Source: Thalassovita gelatinovora
GTDB lineage: Bacteria; Pseudomonadota; Alphaproteobacteria; Rhodobacterales; Rhodobacteraceae
DNA length: 64,000 nucleotides
Direction of reading: 5' to 3'
NCBI RefSeq assembly: GCF_001458355.1
Contig: NZ_CYSA01000028.1
Location: 186,001 to 250,000, forward strand
The notes under the pieces were generated by a model. It was given only the letters and a program-made list of their open reading frames with translations. It did no database searches and was not told where the DNA came from. The translations under genes and the position numbers were made by a program. Below, one piece after another: positions 44,264 through 53,377 of this stretch; the stretch's first letter is position 1; the number at the start of each line of letters is the position of its first letter.

Positions 44264-44631
44264 TCAGTTCCGTTGATGTAAAATCCGCCGCAGGCGCAGT
44301 TGTCACCACGCTGCGTCTGTCCACCAAAGCCATGGTGCGTCTTGAGCGCGAAAATGGCATTCCGATCCACCAGGTTCTGCAAAAGCTGGACAAGGAAGGT
44401 TCCGTCGATCTGGTCGCCGGGATCTTCGCGGCTGCCATGAACGATGGCAAAGGCGGCGCGGAAGACGACGCCTATGACGCGATCGATGAGGTCGGCGGCA
44501 CGGTCGATGCTGTCGTGTTTGTTGGTGAGGCGATCGGGCTGGCATTCCCGGCGGCGGAAAAGACCGACGATGATGTCGTCGCGTTGGAAGAGCCGGTGGG
44601 AAACGGCAAGGGGAAGAAACCCAGCAAATAG
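44260..44631 (+). CDS. Tail assembly chaperone, short form (gpG-like)
   Basis: 123 residues. VTTLRLSTKAMVRLERENGI, LQKLDKEGSVDLVAGIFAA and DEVGGTVDAVVFVGEAIGLA match the tail chaperone (TAC) family that coats the tape measure before tube assembly. It ends in a low-complexity, lysine-rich tail containing a GGGAAAC slippery heptamer (44598-44604) in the right phase (G GGA AAC). Confidence 0.88.
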   Translation: MISSVDVKSAAGAVVTTLRLSTKAMVRLERENGIPIHQVLQKLDKEGSVDLVAGIFAAAMNDGKGGAEDDAYDAIDEVGGTVDAVVFVGEAIGLAFPAAEKTDDDVVALEEPVGNGKGKKPSK

Positions 44632-44948
44632 ACTGGGAGTCCCTTATCACGGGGTGGGTCGGTTGCGGCCTGCCCTATGCTGATTTCTGGGCAGTCACCC
44701 TGCGGGAATACAAGCTGATCACCGATGCGGTTCAGCGCCGGAAGGAAGCTGAGGTAAACGATCAGCGGGTCTTGCAACAAGAGATGGCCCACCTGATCGG
44801 TTACGCCTTTCACGATCCTGGAAACATCCCGGATTTCACCAAGAAGTCCGCACCGAAACAGGCTGAGCCGGTGAATGACCGGCTGGCCACAGAGCAGTTG
44901 CGGTCGTCGCTGATCCGCATGCACGTTGACAGTCAAAGGAAACGATAA
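44604..44948 (+). CDS. Tail assembly chaperone, frameshift extension (gpT-like part of gpGT)
   Basis: Continuing in the -1 frame after GGGAAAC, the reading stays open for 114 residues (RQGEETQQIDWESLITGWVG, YADFWAVTLREYKLITDAVQ, then QEMAHLIGYAFHDPGNIPDF) to a TAA at 44946-44948 that overlaps the tape measure ATG. The fusion would be 229 residues (115 + 114). The region has no start codon or ribosome site of its own near its beginning, so a programmed -1 frameshift, as in lambda G-GT (GGGAAAG), is the natural reading. Confidence 0.88.
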   Translation, partial: RQGEETQQIDWESLITGWVGCGLPYADFWAVTLREYKLITDAVQRRKEAEVNDQRVLQQEMAHLIGYAFHDPGNIPDFTKKSAPKQAEPVNDRLATEQLRSSLIRMHVDSQRKR

Positions 44949-47900
44949 TGTCCGCGATCATTGGCGCCCTGCGCGGTGTTCTGTCTTTGGATTCTGCGGC
45001 CTTCGATAAGGGGGTCGACCGCTCGATTGCCAAGATGGGCAAGATGGAGCGGCGGATGGCGCAGACAGGCGCGCGGATGCAACGCTTGGGCCGCAAGCTG
45101 TCTCTGGGCATCACCGCCCCGATGGTGGCCATCGGGGCGGCTGCCGTGAAGTCGAGCCTGAGTGTCGTTGATTCTCAGGCGAAAATGGCGCAGTCGCTTG
45201 GCACGACCGTCAAGTCCATGCAGGTCTTGGGGCGCGCAGCGGATCTGTCCGGTGTTTCCGTTGGCGAGGTCGAGCAGGCGACCATCGCGCTGACCAAACG
45301 CTTGTCACAGGCAGCGCAGGGAACCGGGCCTGCGGCCAAAGCGCTGGCCTCATTGCGGTTGGAGGCGTCCCAGCTTCAGGGGTTGCCGCTGGATGAGCGC
45401 CTGGCGTCGATCCAAAAGGCGATGGCGCAATATGTCCCGGAAGCGCAGCGCGCGGCGGTGGCGTCGGATCTGTTCGGCAGCCGGGCCGGTGTCGTCTTTT
45501 CGCGGATCGACACGGCCACGCTGCAGCTGGCAACCGAAGATGTCGAGCGTTTTGGCGTCGCTGTTTCCGAAGCGGACGCGGATCAGATCGAGGTTACAAA
45601 TGACGCTATTTCGCGCATGGGGCTGGCGGCGCGCGGGGTGGCCAATCAGCTGACCGTCGCGGTCGCGCCTGCGATGGAGTCGATCGCAAATGCGGTCGCA
45701 TCGGTCGCGGGCTGGTTCAATGGCTTGAGCAGTTCCACCCAGATGGCGATCGGGATCATGGGGACGCTGGCGATTGCCGCCGGGCCGGTGATCGCTGGAT
45801 TGGGGCTGATGGCGTCTGCATCGGCCCCGGTGATCCGTGGCGTTGCCGGAATGATCCCGGCCATGGCAGGTGCGGTGCGGCAGGCTGTTGCGCTGGAAAT
45901 GGCGCTTGGTGCGACATCCAGGCGGGCCGCGATTTCCAGTATTGCGATCAAGGGCATGTCCCGCGCCCTTGGCGTGTTGAAAGGGGCACTGATTGCCACG
46001 GGTATCGGTGCGCTTGTCATTGGGGCGGGTGTGCTTGTGTCCTGGTTCTCGCGACTGGTCACTGCGACAGGCGGCTGGGGCGCGGCTCTTAAGCTTCTTG
46101 GTGAAGTCGCCTCTGGTGTCTGGGAAGGCATTAAGCTTAGCGCGAAATCAATTGTCCCAGCCTTGGGGGCCATATGGGCCGACACGCAGGCGGGTTTTGT
46201 TCGCGTACTTGAAGCGATGTCTCAGCAATGGGGCACTTTCCTTTGGGGGCTTGGGTCGCGTCTTGAGGGAATACCATTTTTTGGCGATATGGAGCAGGGG
46301 CTTAAGAATGCTTCTGAGCGTGCCTTTGATAGCATGGTTGAATTGAATGCTGAGGTATCTTCACTTGAAGGAAGCGCTATTCGACTGCGGAATGAAGCCG
46401 CCAGTATGGCAGTTGATGGTTTTGCACAGGCGCGTGAAGCCGCAGGGAAATTGTCTGCGGCTGTTGCTGATACGACGGACGAATTGGGTGATGGAAAAAG
46501 CGCCGCGGCCGATCTGAATGACGAGCTTTCGAAAGTGCCGAAATCAGGAGGCAAAGCCAGCAAGTCGCTGAAGGGCGTCAAGGAAGCAGCGGAAGCGTTC
46601 GCAGACGCTATGGATAAGGCGGCTTACACTGCGGAGGATTGGGGAAAGAACCGCGCCCAGGCGCTGATCAGCGGAATTGATGGTGTCGCTGATGCATGGG
46701 GCGATTTTTTAGTCAGCGGCTTCCGCGACTTTGACGGGTTCATGGATTCGGTCGTTTCCGGTTTCAAGTCGGGATTGTCGCAGATGATTTCGATGGCGGC
46801 GCGGAACCAGATCATGATTGGTCTCGGTTTCGGCGGATTTGCTGGCAGCGCGAGTGTTGCTGGGGCAAGCCCTTCGCCTGGGGCTTCCCTCGGCAACGGT
46901 TTGCTTGGCAATGTCGGCAGCAGCCTGCTTGGCGGTGGCGCTATTAGCGGCATTGCATCCGGTCTTGGCGGGATCCTGTCTGGTGGCGGTCTTGGCGCAT
47001 CTTTCGCCAACCTGGGCGGTCTGATGAGTGGTTCGGTGGCTGGATGGGGCGCAATCGGCGCGGCGATCCCGGCGATCGGGCTTGTCGTTGCCGGGTTGTC
47101 ACTGTTCATCGGCAAGACGAAGGAACTGGATCGCGGGCTGCGCGTCACGGTCGACGGGTTCGATGCGCTGGTGGAAACGTTCCGCGATACCCAAACCAGC
47201 CGCCTGTTCGGTCTGATCCGCAGCAACCGCAGCCATTACGCCGCAGCGGGTGAAGACGTTGCCGATCCGATCCGCACCGCCGTGGGGGCAATCCAGTCCG
47301 ATGTATTGTCGATGGCCGATATCCTTGGCATCGGGTCGGATGTGTTTGCCGATTTCACGGCGCAGATCAGGATCAGCACCAAGGATCTGAGCGATGACGA
47401 AATCGCCGCCGCACTCCAGGAACAACTGACGCAGATCGCGGACGGCATGGCCGATCTTGCGTTGGCTTCCTATGACGTGGTCCGAGACGGTGAATCGGCC
47501 AGTGCCGCGCTGGATCGGCTGTCGACCCATCTTGTGGCGGTGCAGACTATTGCCGACACGATGGGGCATTCGTTTGATCAGGTCGGGGTTGCCGGTGCTG
47601 CGATGGCGTCGGATCTGGTGGATGCATTCGGCGGGCTGGAGGCTATGAACGCTTCGGCGACCACCTATTACGAGGCGTTCTATAGCGCGGCGGAACGACA
47701 GGCGGTCACCTTGCGCCATGTGACCACGGCGTTTGAAGACCTGAACCTATCTATGCCGCAAACCCGCGCCGCATACCGATCGCTGGTAGAGGCGCAGGAT
47801 CTGGCGACCGAAAGCGGGCGCGATGTCTATGCAGCCCTGATCGGAATGGCGTCGGCACTGGATGAGGTTCTGCCGTCTGTGGCCGGGTTCACGGCCATGA

Positions 47901-50365
47901 TTTCCGGGCTGGTGGGTGACACGTCCAGTTTGGTTGATGGCATGATCGCGGACGCCAGCACAATGGCACGGGATGCGGCGACGGCGGCAAGCAACTGGTA
48001 CAAGGCCAGCGAAACGATCCGCGATCTTCTGGGCGATCTGATCTCTGCAAACACTGACACCAATTCGGGGCGTGACCAGGCGCTGCGCTACAATGAAGGT
48101 CAGTATAACCGGGCTTATGCGGCGGCGCGCGGGGGCGATATCGACGCGGCCCGATCGATCCCCGGTCTGGCGCAGGATTATCTGGCCAGCGTTCGGGCCA
48201 GCGCCAGCAGTTATTCCGAGGTGCTGCAGGCACAGGCGCGTCTTTCGGCGGATGCAAATTTCCTGTCCGGGATTTCCGCACTGCAAGGGGCCAACGAAGA
48301 TGTCCTGGTCACGCTCTACAATGAGCAGATCGGGATCATGGAGGACGTTCGGGATTACCTTGCGGGGGCCGAACAGATTGACCCGGATGATATCGCCTCG
48401 TTCGAGGCGCGCCTGGGCAGCCTGCAAGGGGCGATCGAACAGGCGGAACTGTTCAGTTATGACTACCTGCGGGAACGGCTGAAGGTCACTGTTGACCTGT
48501 TGCCCACGGCTGACATTCCAAAGGATGTCGCGGACCTGATCGGCGCGGCTGCAACCGGTATTCAATCCAGCATCGATTTTGCGGTTCACGCTGCTGGGCT
48601 GACGCCGGATCTGCGCTGGTTGGCGGTGAATGCGGCCAGTGAGCACATCAAGACGATTGATTTCGTAATGGGCGCGGACCTGCCGCCGAACGTGGCGCGT
48701 CTTGCCTTGAATCAGGTTGGCGACCTGTCCAAAACGGTGAACTTGCTGGCTGGTTCGGATATCGCTGCCGATCTGAAAAGGATCGCGCTGGCCGGATCTT
48801 CAGAGTTGGGCCGGGTTGTGAATGTGACCTTGGCGGCAAACGTCAACCAGCAGGCCATGCAGCTGGCTTTGCAAAACGTCGGGGCCTATGACGTCGCCGT
48901 GCGCGCAGCGCTGCACCCTTCGGTGTCCGACGATGTGCGCCATATCGTATTCAGCGATATCGGCACCTATGTCGCCAGCATCGAAGCGGCGCTGTCTCAG
49001 GATATGCCGAACTGGGCGCGGTCTGTCTTGCTGGGCCGACAAGGCCGGATGATCGTGAATATCACCGGCATTCTGGCATCTGGCATGTCCAGCAGCGTGT
49101 CGCGTCTGCTGCTTAACGCCAACACCCACGCCGTGCGCGGCGTGACGGTAGCGATGGCCTTCGCTGGCAGTGTGAGCGCCGCTGAGCGCGATCTTCTGCT
49201 TCGCGCAAGCCTGACAACGATGCGCCAAATTCAGGCAATCGTGAACCCTGTTGGCTGGACCGCTGACGACCTGCTATTCATCCGGCAGTCTGCCACAAAT
49301 GGATCGGTGCGAAGGAACATCCTTGGCGGCGCATGGATGCAGTCTGGGGCCTATTCCAACGACGGCCTGCGGCTGCTGCGGATGAACAGTGACAGGGTAG
49401 ACCGCGTGGTGCGTGGCCGTGTCGATCTGTCAGGCATGAATACGCAACAGCGGTCCTTGCTGACAGCCGTTTCTGGTGCAAGCGCTGGCACGTTGCGGCT
49501 TTCCGGTGGCTTTGTGTTCAACCCGGCGGCCAGCTTCGCAACGTGGTATGAGACTGCGACCAGAAGCGCGATCACATCGCCCATGTCCACCCTGACCGGG
49601 GCGCTGTCCAGTTTGCGCCAAGCTGTTCTTAACGATATCGCTGACCGGAATGCGCAGAATGCAGCAGCTGCAAATACAGCGCAACGCCAGCAAGCTTTCA
49701 GCACCTACGCTGCCAAGCTTGGCCGTGGGGCGGATGGATCGCTGATCACCAGCGATGCACAACTGCGGTCGCTGGCACAGGCGGGCGGTCTAAGCACATC
49801 TGGCAGCGAGGCGGATATTCAGGCGCGGGTCGCCGGGTACATGGCAAACGACGATATTACCCGCATCGTCACCGGTGCTGCTGATATTCAGGACTACTTG
49901 TTTGGGGTTTTCCAGTCGCAATACGTACCAACAACGCAGGCCAAATACTCGCAATATTACAATGGCCTGTCGCTGCCCCACTATGAGCGGTACGGTCGCG
50001 ACGAAATCATCGCCGGGGTGCGTCAGTTCAAACCTCACGCCTTCAATTGGTCGTCGGTCGGGATCAACATTCCGGGCTTTGCGACCGGCGGTTTCCATAT
50101 GGGCGGCTTGCGCGTCGTTGGTGAACACGGTCCTGAACTGGAAGCAACCGGCCCGTCACGGATCTTCACCCATTCCCAAACCAAACAGATGCTGGGCGGC
50201 GATCCGGATATTCAGCGCCGGACCTTGCAGGAGCAGGAAAAGACCCGGCGGGAAATCGAATATCTGCGGGATGGTGTGCGTCGCCTTGTCGTCGCGAATG
50301 AAACATCTGCGAAAGCGCTCAAGTACCTCAAGGATAACGGCATCTTGCTGGATCAAACGGTGTGA
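44948..50365 (+). CDS. Tape measure protein
   Basis: 1805 residues, sets tail length. N-terminal LDSAAFDKGVDRSIAKMGKM and a TP901-type helical region (1-230). Hydrophobic membrane-spanning-like helices about 250-370 (IGIMGTLAIAAGPVIAGLGL, ATGIGALVIGAGVLVSW) come next, then Gly/Ala-rich segments about 620-720. A tandem array of ten ~27-residue units spans residues 1190-1462 (nucleotides 48515-49333). The C-terminus carries FATGGFHMGGLRVVGEHGPE, the usual tape-measure end motif, and a coiled coil (RRTLQEQEKTRREIEYLRDG). Starts one base into the stop of the chaperone. Confidence 0.96.
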   Translation: MSAIIGALRGVLSLDSAAFDKGVDRSIAKMGKMERRMAQTGARMQRLGRKLSLGITAPMVAIGAAAVKSSLSVVDSQAKMAQSLGTTVKSMQVLGRAADLSGVSVGEVEQATIALTKRLSQAAQGTGPAAKALASLRLEASQLQGLPLDERLASIQKAMAQYVPEAQRAAVASDLFGSRAGVVFSRIDTATLQLATEDVERFGVAVSEADADQIEVTNDAISRMGLAARGVANQLTVAVAPAMESIANAVASVAGWFNGLSSSTQMAIGIMGTLAIAAGPVIAGLGLMASASAPVIRGVAGMIPAMAGAVRQAVALEMALGATSRRAAISSIAIKGMSRALGVLKGALIATGIGALVIGAGVLVSWFSRLVTATGGWGAALKLLGEVASGVWEGIKLSAKSIVPALGAIWADTQAGFVRVLEAMSQQWGTFLWGLGSRLEGIPFFGDMEQGLKNASERAFDSMVELNAEVSSLEGSAIRLRNEAASMAVDGFAQAREAAGKLSAAVADTTDELGDGKSAAADLNDELSKVPKSGGKASKSLKGVKEAAEAFADAMDKAAYTAEDWGKNRAQALISGIDGVADAWGDFLVSGFRDFDGFMDSVVSGFKSGLSQMISMAARNQIMIGLGFGGFAGSASVAGASPSPGASLGNGLLGNVGSSLLGGGAISGIASGLGGILSGGGLGASFANLGGLMSGSVAGWGAIGAAIPAIGLVVAGLSLFIGKTKELDRGLRVTVDGFDALVETFRDTQTSRLFGLIRSNRSHYAAAGEDVADPIRTAVGAIQSDVLSMADILGIGSDVFADFTAQIRISTKDLSDDEIAAALQEQLTQIADGMADLALASYDVVRDGESASAALDRLSTHLVAVQTIADTMGHSFDQVGVAGAAMASDLVDAFGGLEAMNASATTYYEAFYSAAERQAVTLRHVTTAFEDLNLSMPQTRAAYRSLVEAQDLATESGRDVYAALIGMASALDEVLPSVAGFTAMISGLVGDTSSLVDGMIADASTMARDAATAASNWYKASETIRDLLGDLISANTDTNSGRDQALRYNEGQYNRAYAAARGGDIDAARSIPGLAQDYLASVRASASSYSEVLQAQARLSADANFLSGISALQGANEDVLVTLYNEQIGIMEDVRDYLAGAEQIDPDDIASFEARLGSLQGAIEQAELFSYDYLRERLKVTVDLLPTADIPKDVADLIGAAATGIQSSIDFAVHAAGLTPDLRWLAVNAASEHIKTIDFVMGADLPPNVARLALNQVGDLSKTVNLLAGSDIAADLKRIALAGSSELGRVVNVTLAANVNQQAMQLALQNVGAYDVAVRAALHPSVSDDVRHIVFSDIGTYVASIEAALSQDMPNWARSVLLGRQGRMIVNITGILASGMSSSVSRLLLNANTHAVRGVTVAMAFAGSVSAAERDLLLRASLTTMRQIQAIVNPVGWTADDLLFIRQSATNGSVRRNILGGAWMQSGAYSNDGLRLLRMNSDRVDRVVRGRVDLSGMNTQQRSLLTAVSGASAGTLRLSGGFVFNPAASFATWYETATRSAITSPMSTLTGALSSLRQAVLNDIADRNAQNAAAANTAQRQQAFSTYAAKLGRGADGSLITSDAQLRSLAQAGGLSTSGSEADIQARVAGYMANDDITRIVTGAADIQDYLFGVFQSQYVPTTQAKYSQYYNGLSLPHYERYGRDEIIAGVRQFKPHAFNWSSVGINIPGFATGGFHMGGLRVVGEHGPELEATGPSRIFTHSQTKQMLGGDPDIQRRTLQEQEKTRREIEYLRDGVRRLVVANETSAKALKYLKDNGILLDQTV

Positions 50366-50371
50366 TTTCCC

Positions 50372-51277
50372 ATGCTCAATATGTACCCTGAACTGACCAT
50401 AACGGATGCGATGCTCACGGCGTCCAACGTGCCGGAGGACGATTACCCGGTATATGATCCAGCAGCGATCTATGCAGCCAGCGACCAGGTTATCGTTATT
50501 GCCACCCATTCGGTTTATCAATCCGTGTCCGGCGGGAATTCGGGCAATGATCCGACAACCGATGACGGCACGAACTGGATCAGGATAGGACCGACCAACC
50601 GCTGGAAAGCCTTCGACAACACGGTTCTGGGCGGCACGGAAAACGCAGGCACAATCACCTATTCGATCGAACCGGATGTGCTTGTCCTGGCGATCTATTT
50701 CGTGGAACTTTCCGCGTCCAAGGTGCGGGTGCAGGTATTCGATCCAGGCGATAACGAAGTATGGGATCGCACGGTTGAGCTTGTCGATTATTCCACCATG
50801 ATCGATTACGCCCATGTCTACTGGTGGAACGGCGGTTATCAGACCAAAGAACTGCTGACAGGCATTCCGGGCTATGTTGGCAACAGGATCGAAATCACCA
50901 TCGGAGATGGATTTGGAACCGCCGGTGTCGGTCAAATCGTTCTTGCTTCCCAAGTCAATATCGGCATTCCGATCAGCGGTGCGCGGGTGTCGCTGACCGA
51001 CTTTTCCAAAAAAGAACAGAATGAATTTGGCGCGTTCACAATCACCAAACGCGGTTATGCGCGCGAGGTTCAGTATCCGGTCCTTGTCGCGGCTCCTGAA
51101 GGGGAGCGCGTTTTGCGCGAACTGGAAAGGTATCTCGCCTGTCCCGTCGTCTTCGCGGTGAGCGAAGGCCATACCAAATACGGGACCACAATCTATGGCT
51201 ATGTGATCGATCCCTACATCACACTTGAAACGGGGTCGGACTCCGAAATGGTAATCGTCGTGAAAGGAATCGTCTAA
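50372..51277 (+). CDS. Phage tail protein, carbohydrate-binding-like N-terminus
   Basis: 301 residues. Residues 28-85 (PAAIYAASDQVIVIATHSVY, then NDPTTDDGTNWIRIGPTNRW) resemble the chitin-/carbohydrate-binding type 5/12 motif in distal tail proteins. The rest is beta-rich, ending DSEMVIVVKGIV. It follows the tape measure, where distal tail or minor tail proteins sit. Confidence 0.75.
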   Translation: MLNMYPELTITDAMLTASNVPEDDYPVYDPAAIYAASDQVIVIATHSVYQSVSGGNSGNDPTTDDGTNWIRIGPTNRWKAFDNTVLGGTENAGTITYSIEPDVLVLAIYFVELSASKVRVQVFDPGDNEVWDRTVELVDYSTMIDYAHVYWWNGGYQTKELLTGIPGYVGNRIEITIGDGFGTAGVGQIVLASQVNIGIPISGARVSLTDFSKKEQNEFGAFTITKRGYAREVQYPVLVAAPEGERVLRELERYLACPVVFAVSEGHTKYGTTIYGYVIDPYITLETGSDSEMVIVVKGIV

Positions 51278-52071
51278 TGCCGGTCGAAATTGTCTATCCC
51301 TATGTGCCGCCGGATTTTAACAGTCCTGATACACTTCCGACGCGGCTGCAGCAGTTGTTCTCTTGGGTGTCTGGGCAGCTTCTGACTGATCTCGCGGGCA
51401 TTGACGCCAGCGACGTCGTTAGTGTGCAAGACAGCCCCGCAGACGACACCGCAGGGCGGGTGCTGTTGGTGGGAGCATCTGCAACAGTCCTGTCAGCATC
51501 GCCCGCGCTTAGGGCCTCATATGGTGGTTCTGCGAATGCAATCACCCTGACAACTGGTGCAAGCCTGGCCTCGATTCCGACCGGTTTCAAAATCCGTTTC
51601 CGCGCAACATCATCGAACACCGGAGCGACGACGATCGATGTGGACGGCACCGGGGCGGTTGCAGCCAAGACGGTTGACGAGTCTACAGCGCTGCCATCTG
51701 GTTACATTCGAACCGATGTGGACACCGAGGCTTATTACAACGGCGCGATCTGGGTCGTTGACAGGGTGGTCGAGCGTGGATCAAACGCGAACGGCGATTA
51801 CCAACGCTCGGCGGACGGCTTGCAAACCTGCTGGAATCAAAATTCAGCATTGCAAGGCAACGCTTCTGCGAATGTAACCGTGACGCTGCCAGCTGCTTTC
51901 GTGGACAACAATTACACCGGGTTCGCTCAGAGCAGCGATTATGCTGGTACGCTTAGAGTGGGGTCGGTTGCTGGCTATTCGACGACTTCTTTCCTTGTTT
52001 CAATCTTCGACGACGCGGACACGCGGCAGACGGACTATTTTCGATGGTCTGCAAAGGGTCGTTGGTACTGA
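51277..52071 (+). CDS. Tail fibre-like protein
   Basis: 264 residues, one-base overlap with the previous gene. PPDFNSPDTLPTRLQQLFSW at the N-terminus. The middle (GGSANAITLTTGASLASIPT, FRATSSNTGATTIDVDGTGA) is the beta-strand repeat of phage fibre/collar domains; the C-terminal VTVTLPAAFVDNNYTGFAQS is a gp53/receptor-tip-like beta domain. Host-binding role inferred from position and composition. Confidence 0.75.
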   Translation: MPVEIVYPYVPPDFNSPDTLPTRLQQLFSWVSGQLLTDLAGIDASDVVSVQDSPADDTAGRVLLVGASATVLSASPALRASYGGSANAITLTTGASLASIPTGFKIRFRATSSNTGATTIDVDGTGAVAAKTVDESTALPSGYIRTDVDTEAYYNGAIWVVDRVVERGSNANGDYQRSADGLQTCWNQNSALQGNASANVTVTLPAAFVDNNYTGFAQSSDYAGTLRVGSVAGYSTTSFLVSIFDDADTRQTDYFRWSAKGRWY

Positions 52072-52082
52072 TGGAGGGTCGC

Positions 52083-52445
52083 ATGAAAATCACCTTGAAA
52101 CCGGTGCGCCACGGGACGCCGCTCATCTTGGAGAAATCCGGCGACGTTCTTAACGTGAACGGCGTGGCCTACGACTTCTCGGCGCTTCCTGACGGCGCAA
52201 CATATCCTCGCGTTGAGCAAGCCAACGGAGATGACGTCATCGCCAGCGACGGGTCCGCAGTGCTAAATCTCCCGTTTCCGTTCGCTGGCGATATCACACG
52301 GGAAGGCGGTGAGTTGCACGTCATCTTGTGTCTGCCGCATGACAGCAGCGCGCCAGAAGAGACAAAGTTTCCGGCACCGATCACCGTAACCGTCGACGGC
52401 CCGATCACTCTGCCGCCGCACAGCATCGAGGACTTCGCAGTATGA
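52083..52445 (+). CDS. Phage tail-region protein, unknown (120 aa)
   Basis: The ATG at 52083 is preceded by GGAGGGTCGC. MKITLKPVRHGTPLILEKSG, VNGVAYDFSALPDGATYPRV, with beta-strand-rich layout. Such proteins sit between fibre and DUF4376 genes in alphaproteobacterial phages; function unknown. Confidence 0.65.
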   Translation: MKITLKPVRHGTPLILEKSGDVLNVNGVAYDFSALPDGATYPRVEQANGDDVIASDGSAVLNLPFPFAGDITREGGELHVILCLPHDSSAPEETKFPAPITVTVDGPITLPPHSIEDFAV

Positions 52446-52852
52446 GCAGCATAGACCTGACCAAAATAATCACCGCAGAGGACAAGGCCGCTGCAGCCCG
52501 CGCCGCTAAATTTTCCGCTCTGGCCGATCTGCGCTGGCAACGCGAAACCGGCGGACTGGACATCGCCGGCGGCGCGCGGATCGTCACCACCCGCGAAAGC
52601 CAGGCGCAGATCGCGTCCACGGTCCAGTCGATCAGCGCGGGTCTGATTTCTGAGCCGATAGATTGGAAGCTTGCAAGCGGCTGGCAACAGCTATCGGCTG
52701 CAGAAATACTGTCAATCGCTGGAGCTGTGGCCGATCATGTAAAGCGGTGCTTTGCTGCTGAAAAGGCCATCTCTGTGCAGATGGATGCCACGCCCGGCGA
52801 CCTGTCGGGTTTTGACATCGCAGCGGCTTTCGACGCGGCTTACAGCGCCTGA
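52442..52852 (+). CDS. DUF4376-type tail-region protein
   Basis: 136 residues. The core LADLRWQRETGGLDIAGGAR followed by IVTTRESQAQIASTVQSI is the DUF4376 pattern (helical domain often at the end of fibre assembly proteins). A terminator follows 27 bp later. Probably a fibre assembly or tail-tip accessory. Confidence 0.8.
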   Translation: MSSIDLTKIITAEDKAAAARAAKFSALADLRWQRETGGLDIAGGARIVTTRESQAQIASTVQSISAGLISEPIDWKLASGWQQLSAAEILSIAGAVADHVKRCFAAEKAISVQMDATPGDLSGFDIAAAFDAAYSA

Positions 52853-52879
52853 TACCGGCGACAATCAATCACCAGATGC

Positions 52880-52902
52880 ACCGGCCTTGGGCCGGTTTTT
52901 TT
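52880..52902 (+). terminator. Rho-independent terminator after tail genes
   Basis: ACCGGCC, loop TTG, GGCCGGT (7-bp stem, 52880-52896) followed by six further Ts. Separates structural genes from the lysis cassette. Confidence 0.87.
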
Positions 52903-52919
52903 ATGAGGGGGTAGGGCCG

Positions 52920-53249
52920 ATGGATGACCCGAACTTGTTCGCTCAAATCTTCAACCAACGCGGGGCGTTGCTGACCTTTTTCGGCGTCCTGGGCGGCATG
53001 GTTCGATCGGCCACGATCCGAACCACATGGCGCGAAGGTCTGCGGGTCAGCTTTATCGGCGGGGCCACGGCCTTCGGCGTGGGTGTCCTTGGCCCGATGC
53101 TGGCCCGGCCATGGATCGGGGATCTGCCGGAAGGCATGGAAACCGCCCTGGGGACGCTCTGCGCGGCGGCATTCATCGTCGGGTTGGTGGCGGTCACCAT
53201 CATCGAGCGGATGATCGAAGGCAAAACCATCACGACGGCGGAAGACTGA
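52920..53249 (+). CDS. Putative phage holin (LydA-like membrane protein)
   Basis: 109 residues. Three hydrophobic stretches (ALLTFFGVLGGMV, VSFIGGATAFGVGVLGPML, LGTLCAAAFIVGLVAVTII) and a charged C-terminus. Immediately upstream of the endolysin. GAGGGGGTAGGG supplies the ribosome site. Holin assignment is by topology and location. Confidence 0.75.
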   Translation: MDDPNLFAQIFNQRGALLTFFGVLGGMVRSATIRTTWREGLRVSFIGGATAFGVGVLGPMLARPWIGDLPEGMETALGTLCAAAFIVGLVAVTIIERMIEGKTITTAED

Positions 53250-53368
53250 TGCGCCATCACATCCGCCGGGAAAAAACCGATCCGGCATCGGATATGTGGC
53301 GCGTTTTGCGGATTGGCCTGTCGATCGGGCTGATCCTGCTGCTGGTCCTGCCGCTTTTCATCAACTGA
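53249..53368 (+). CDS. Small single-span membrane protein in the lysis cassette (39 aa)
   Basis: ATG overlaps the holin TGA by one base. A basic N-terminus (MRHHIRREKTDPASDMWR) precedes one helix (VLRIGLSIGLILLLVLPLFI). Could be a second holin/antiholin or lysis regulator; unknown. Confidence 0.65.
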   Translation: MRHHIRREKTDPASDMWRVLRIGLSIGLILLLVLPLFIN

Positions 53369-53377
53369 GGATCTGAC

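Noticed and set aside
35919-44948. Gene transfer agent cluster instead of prophage
   Set aside because: Presence of an integrase, cI/cro switch, terS, full lysis genes and a much longer tape measure fits an autonomous prophage, not a GTA.
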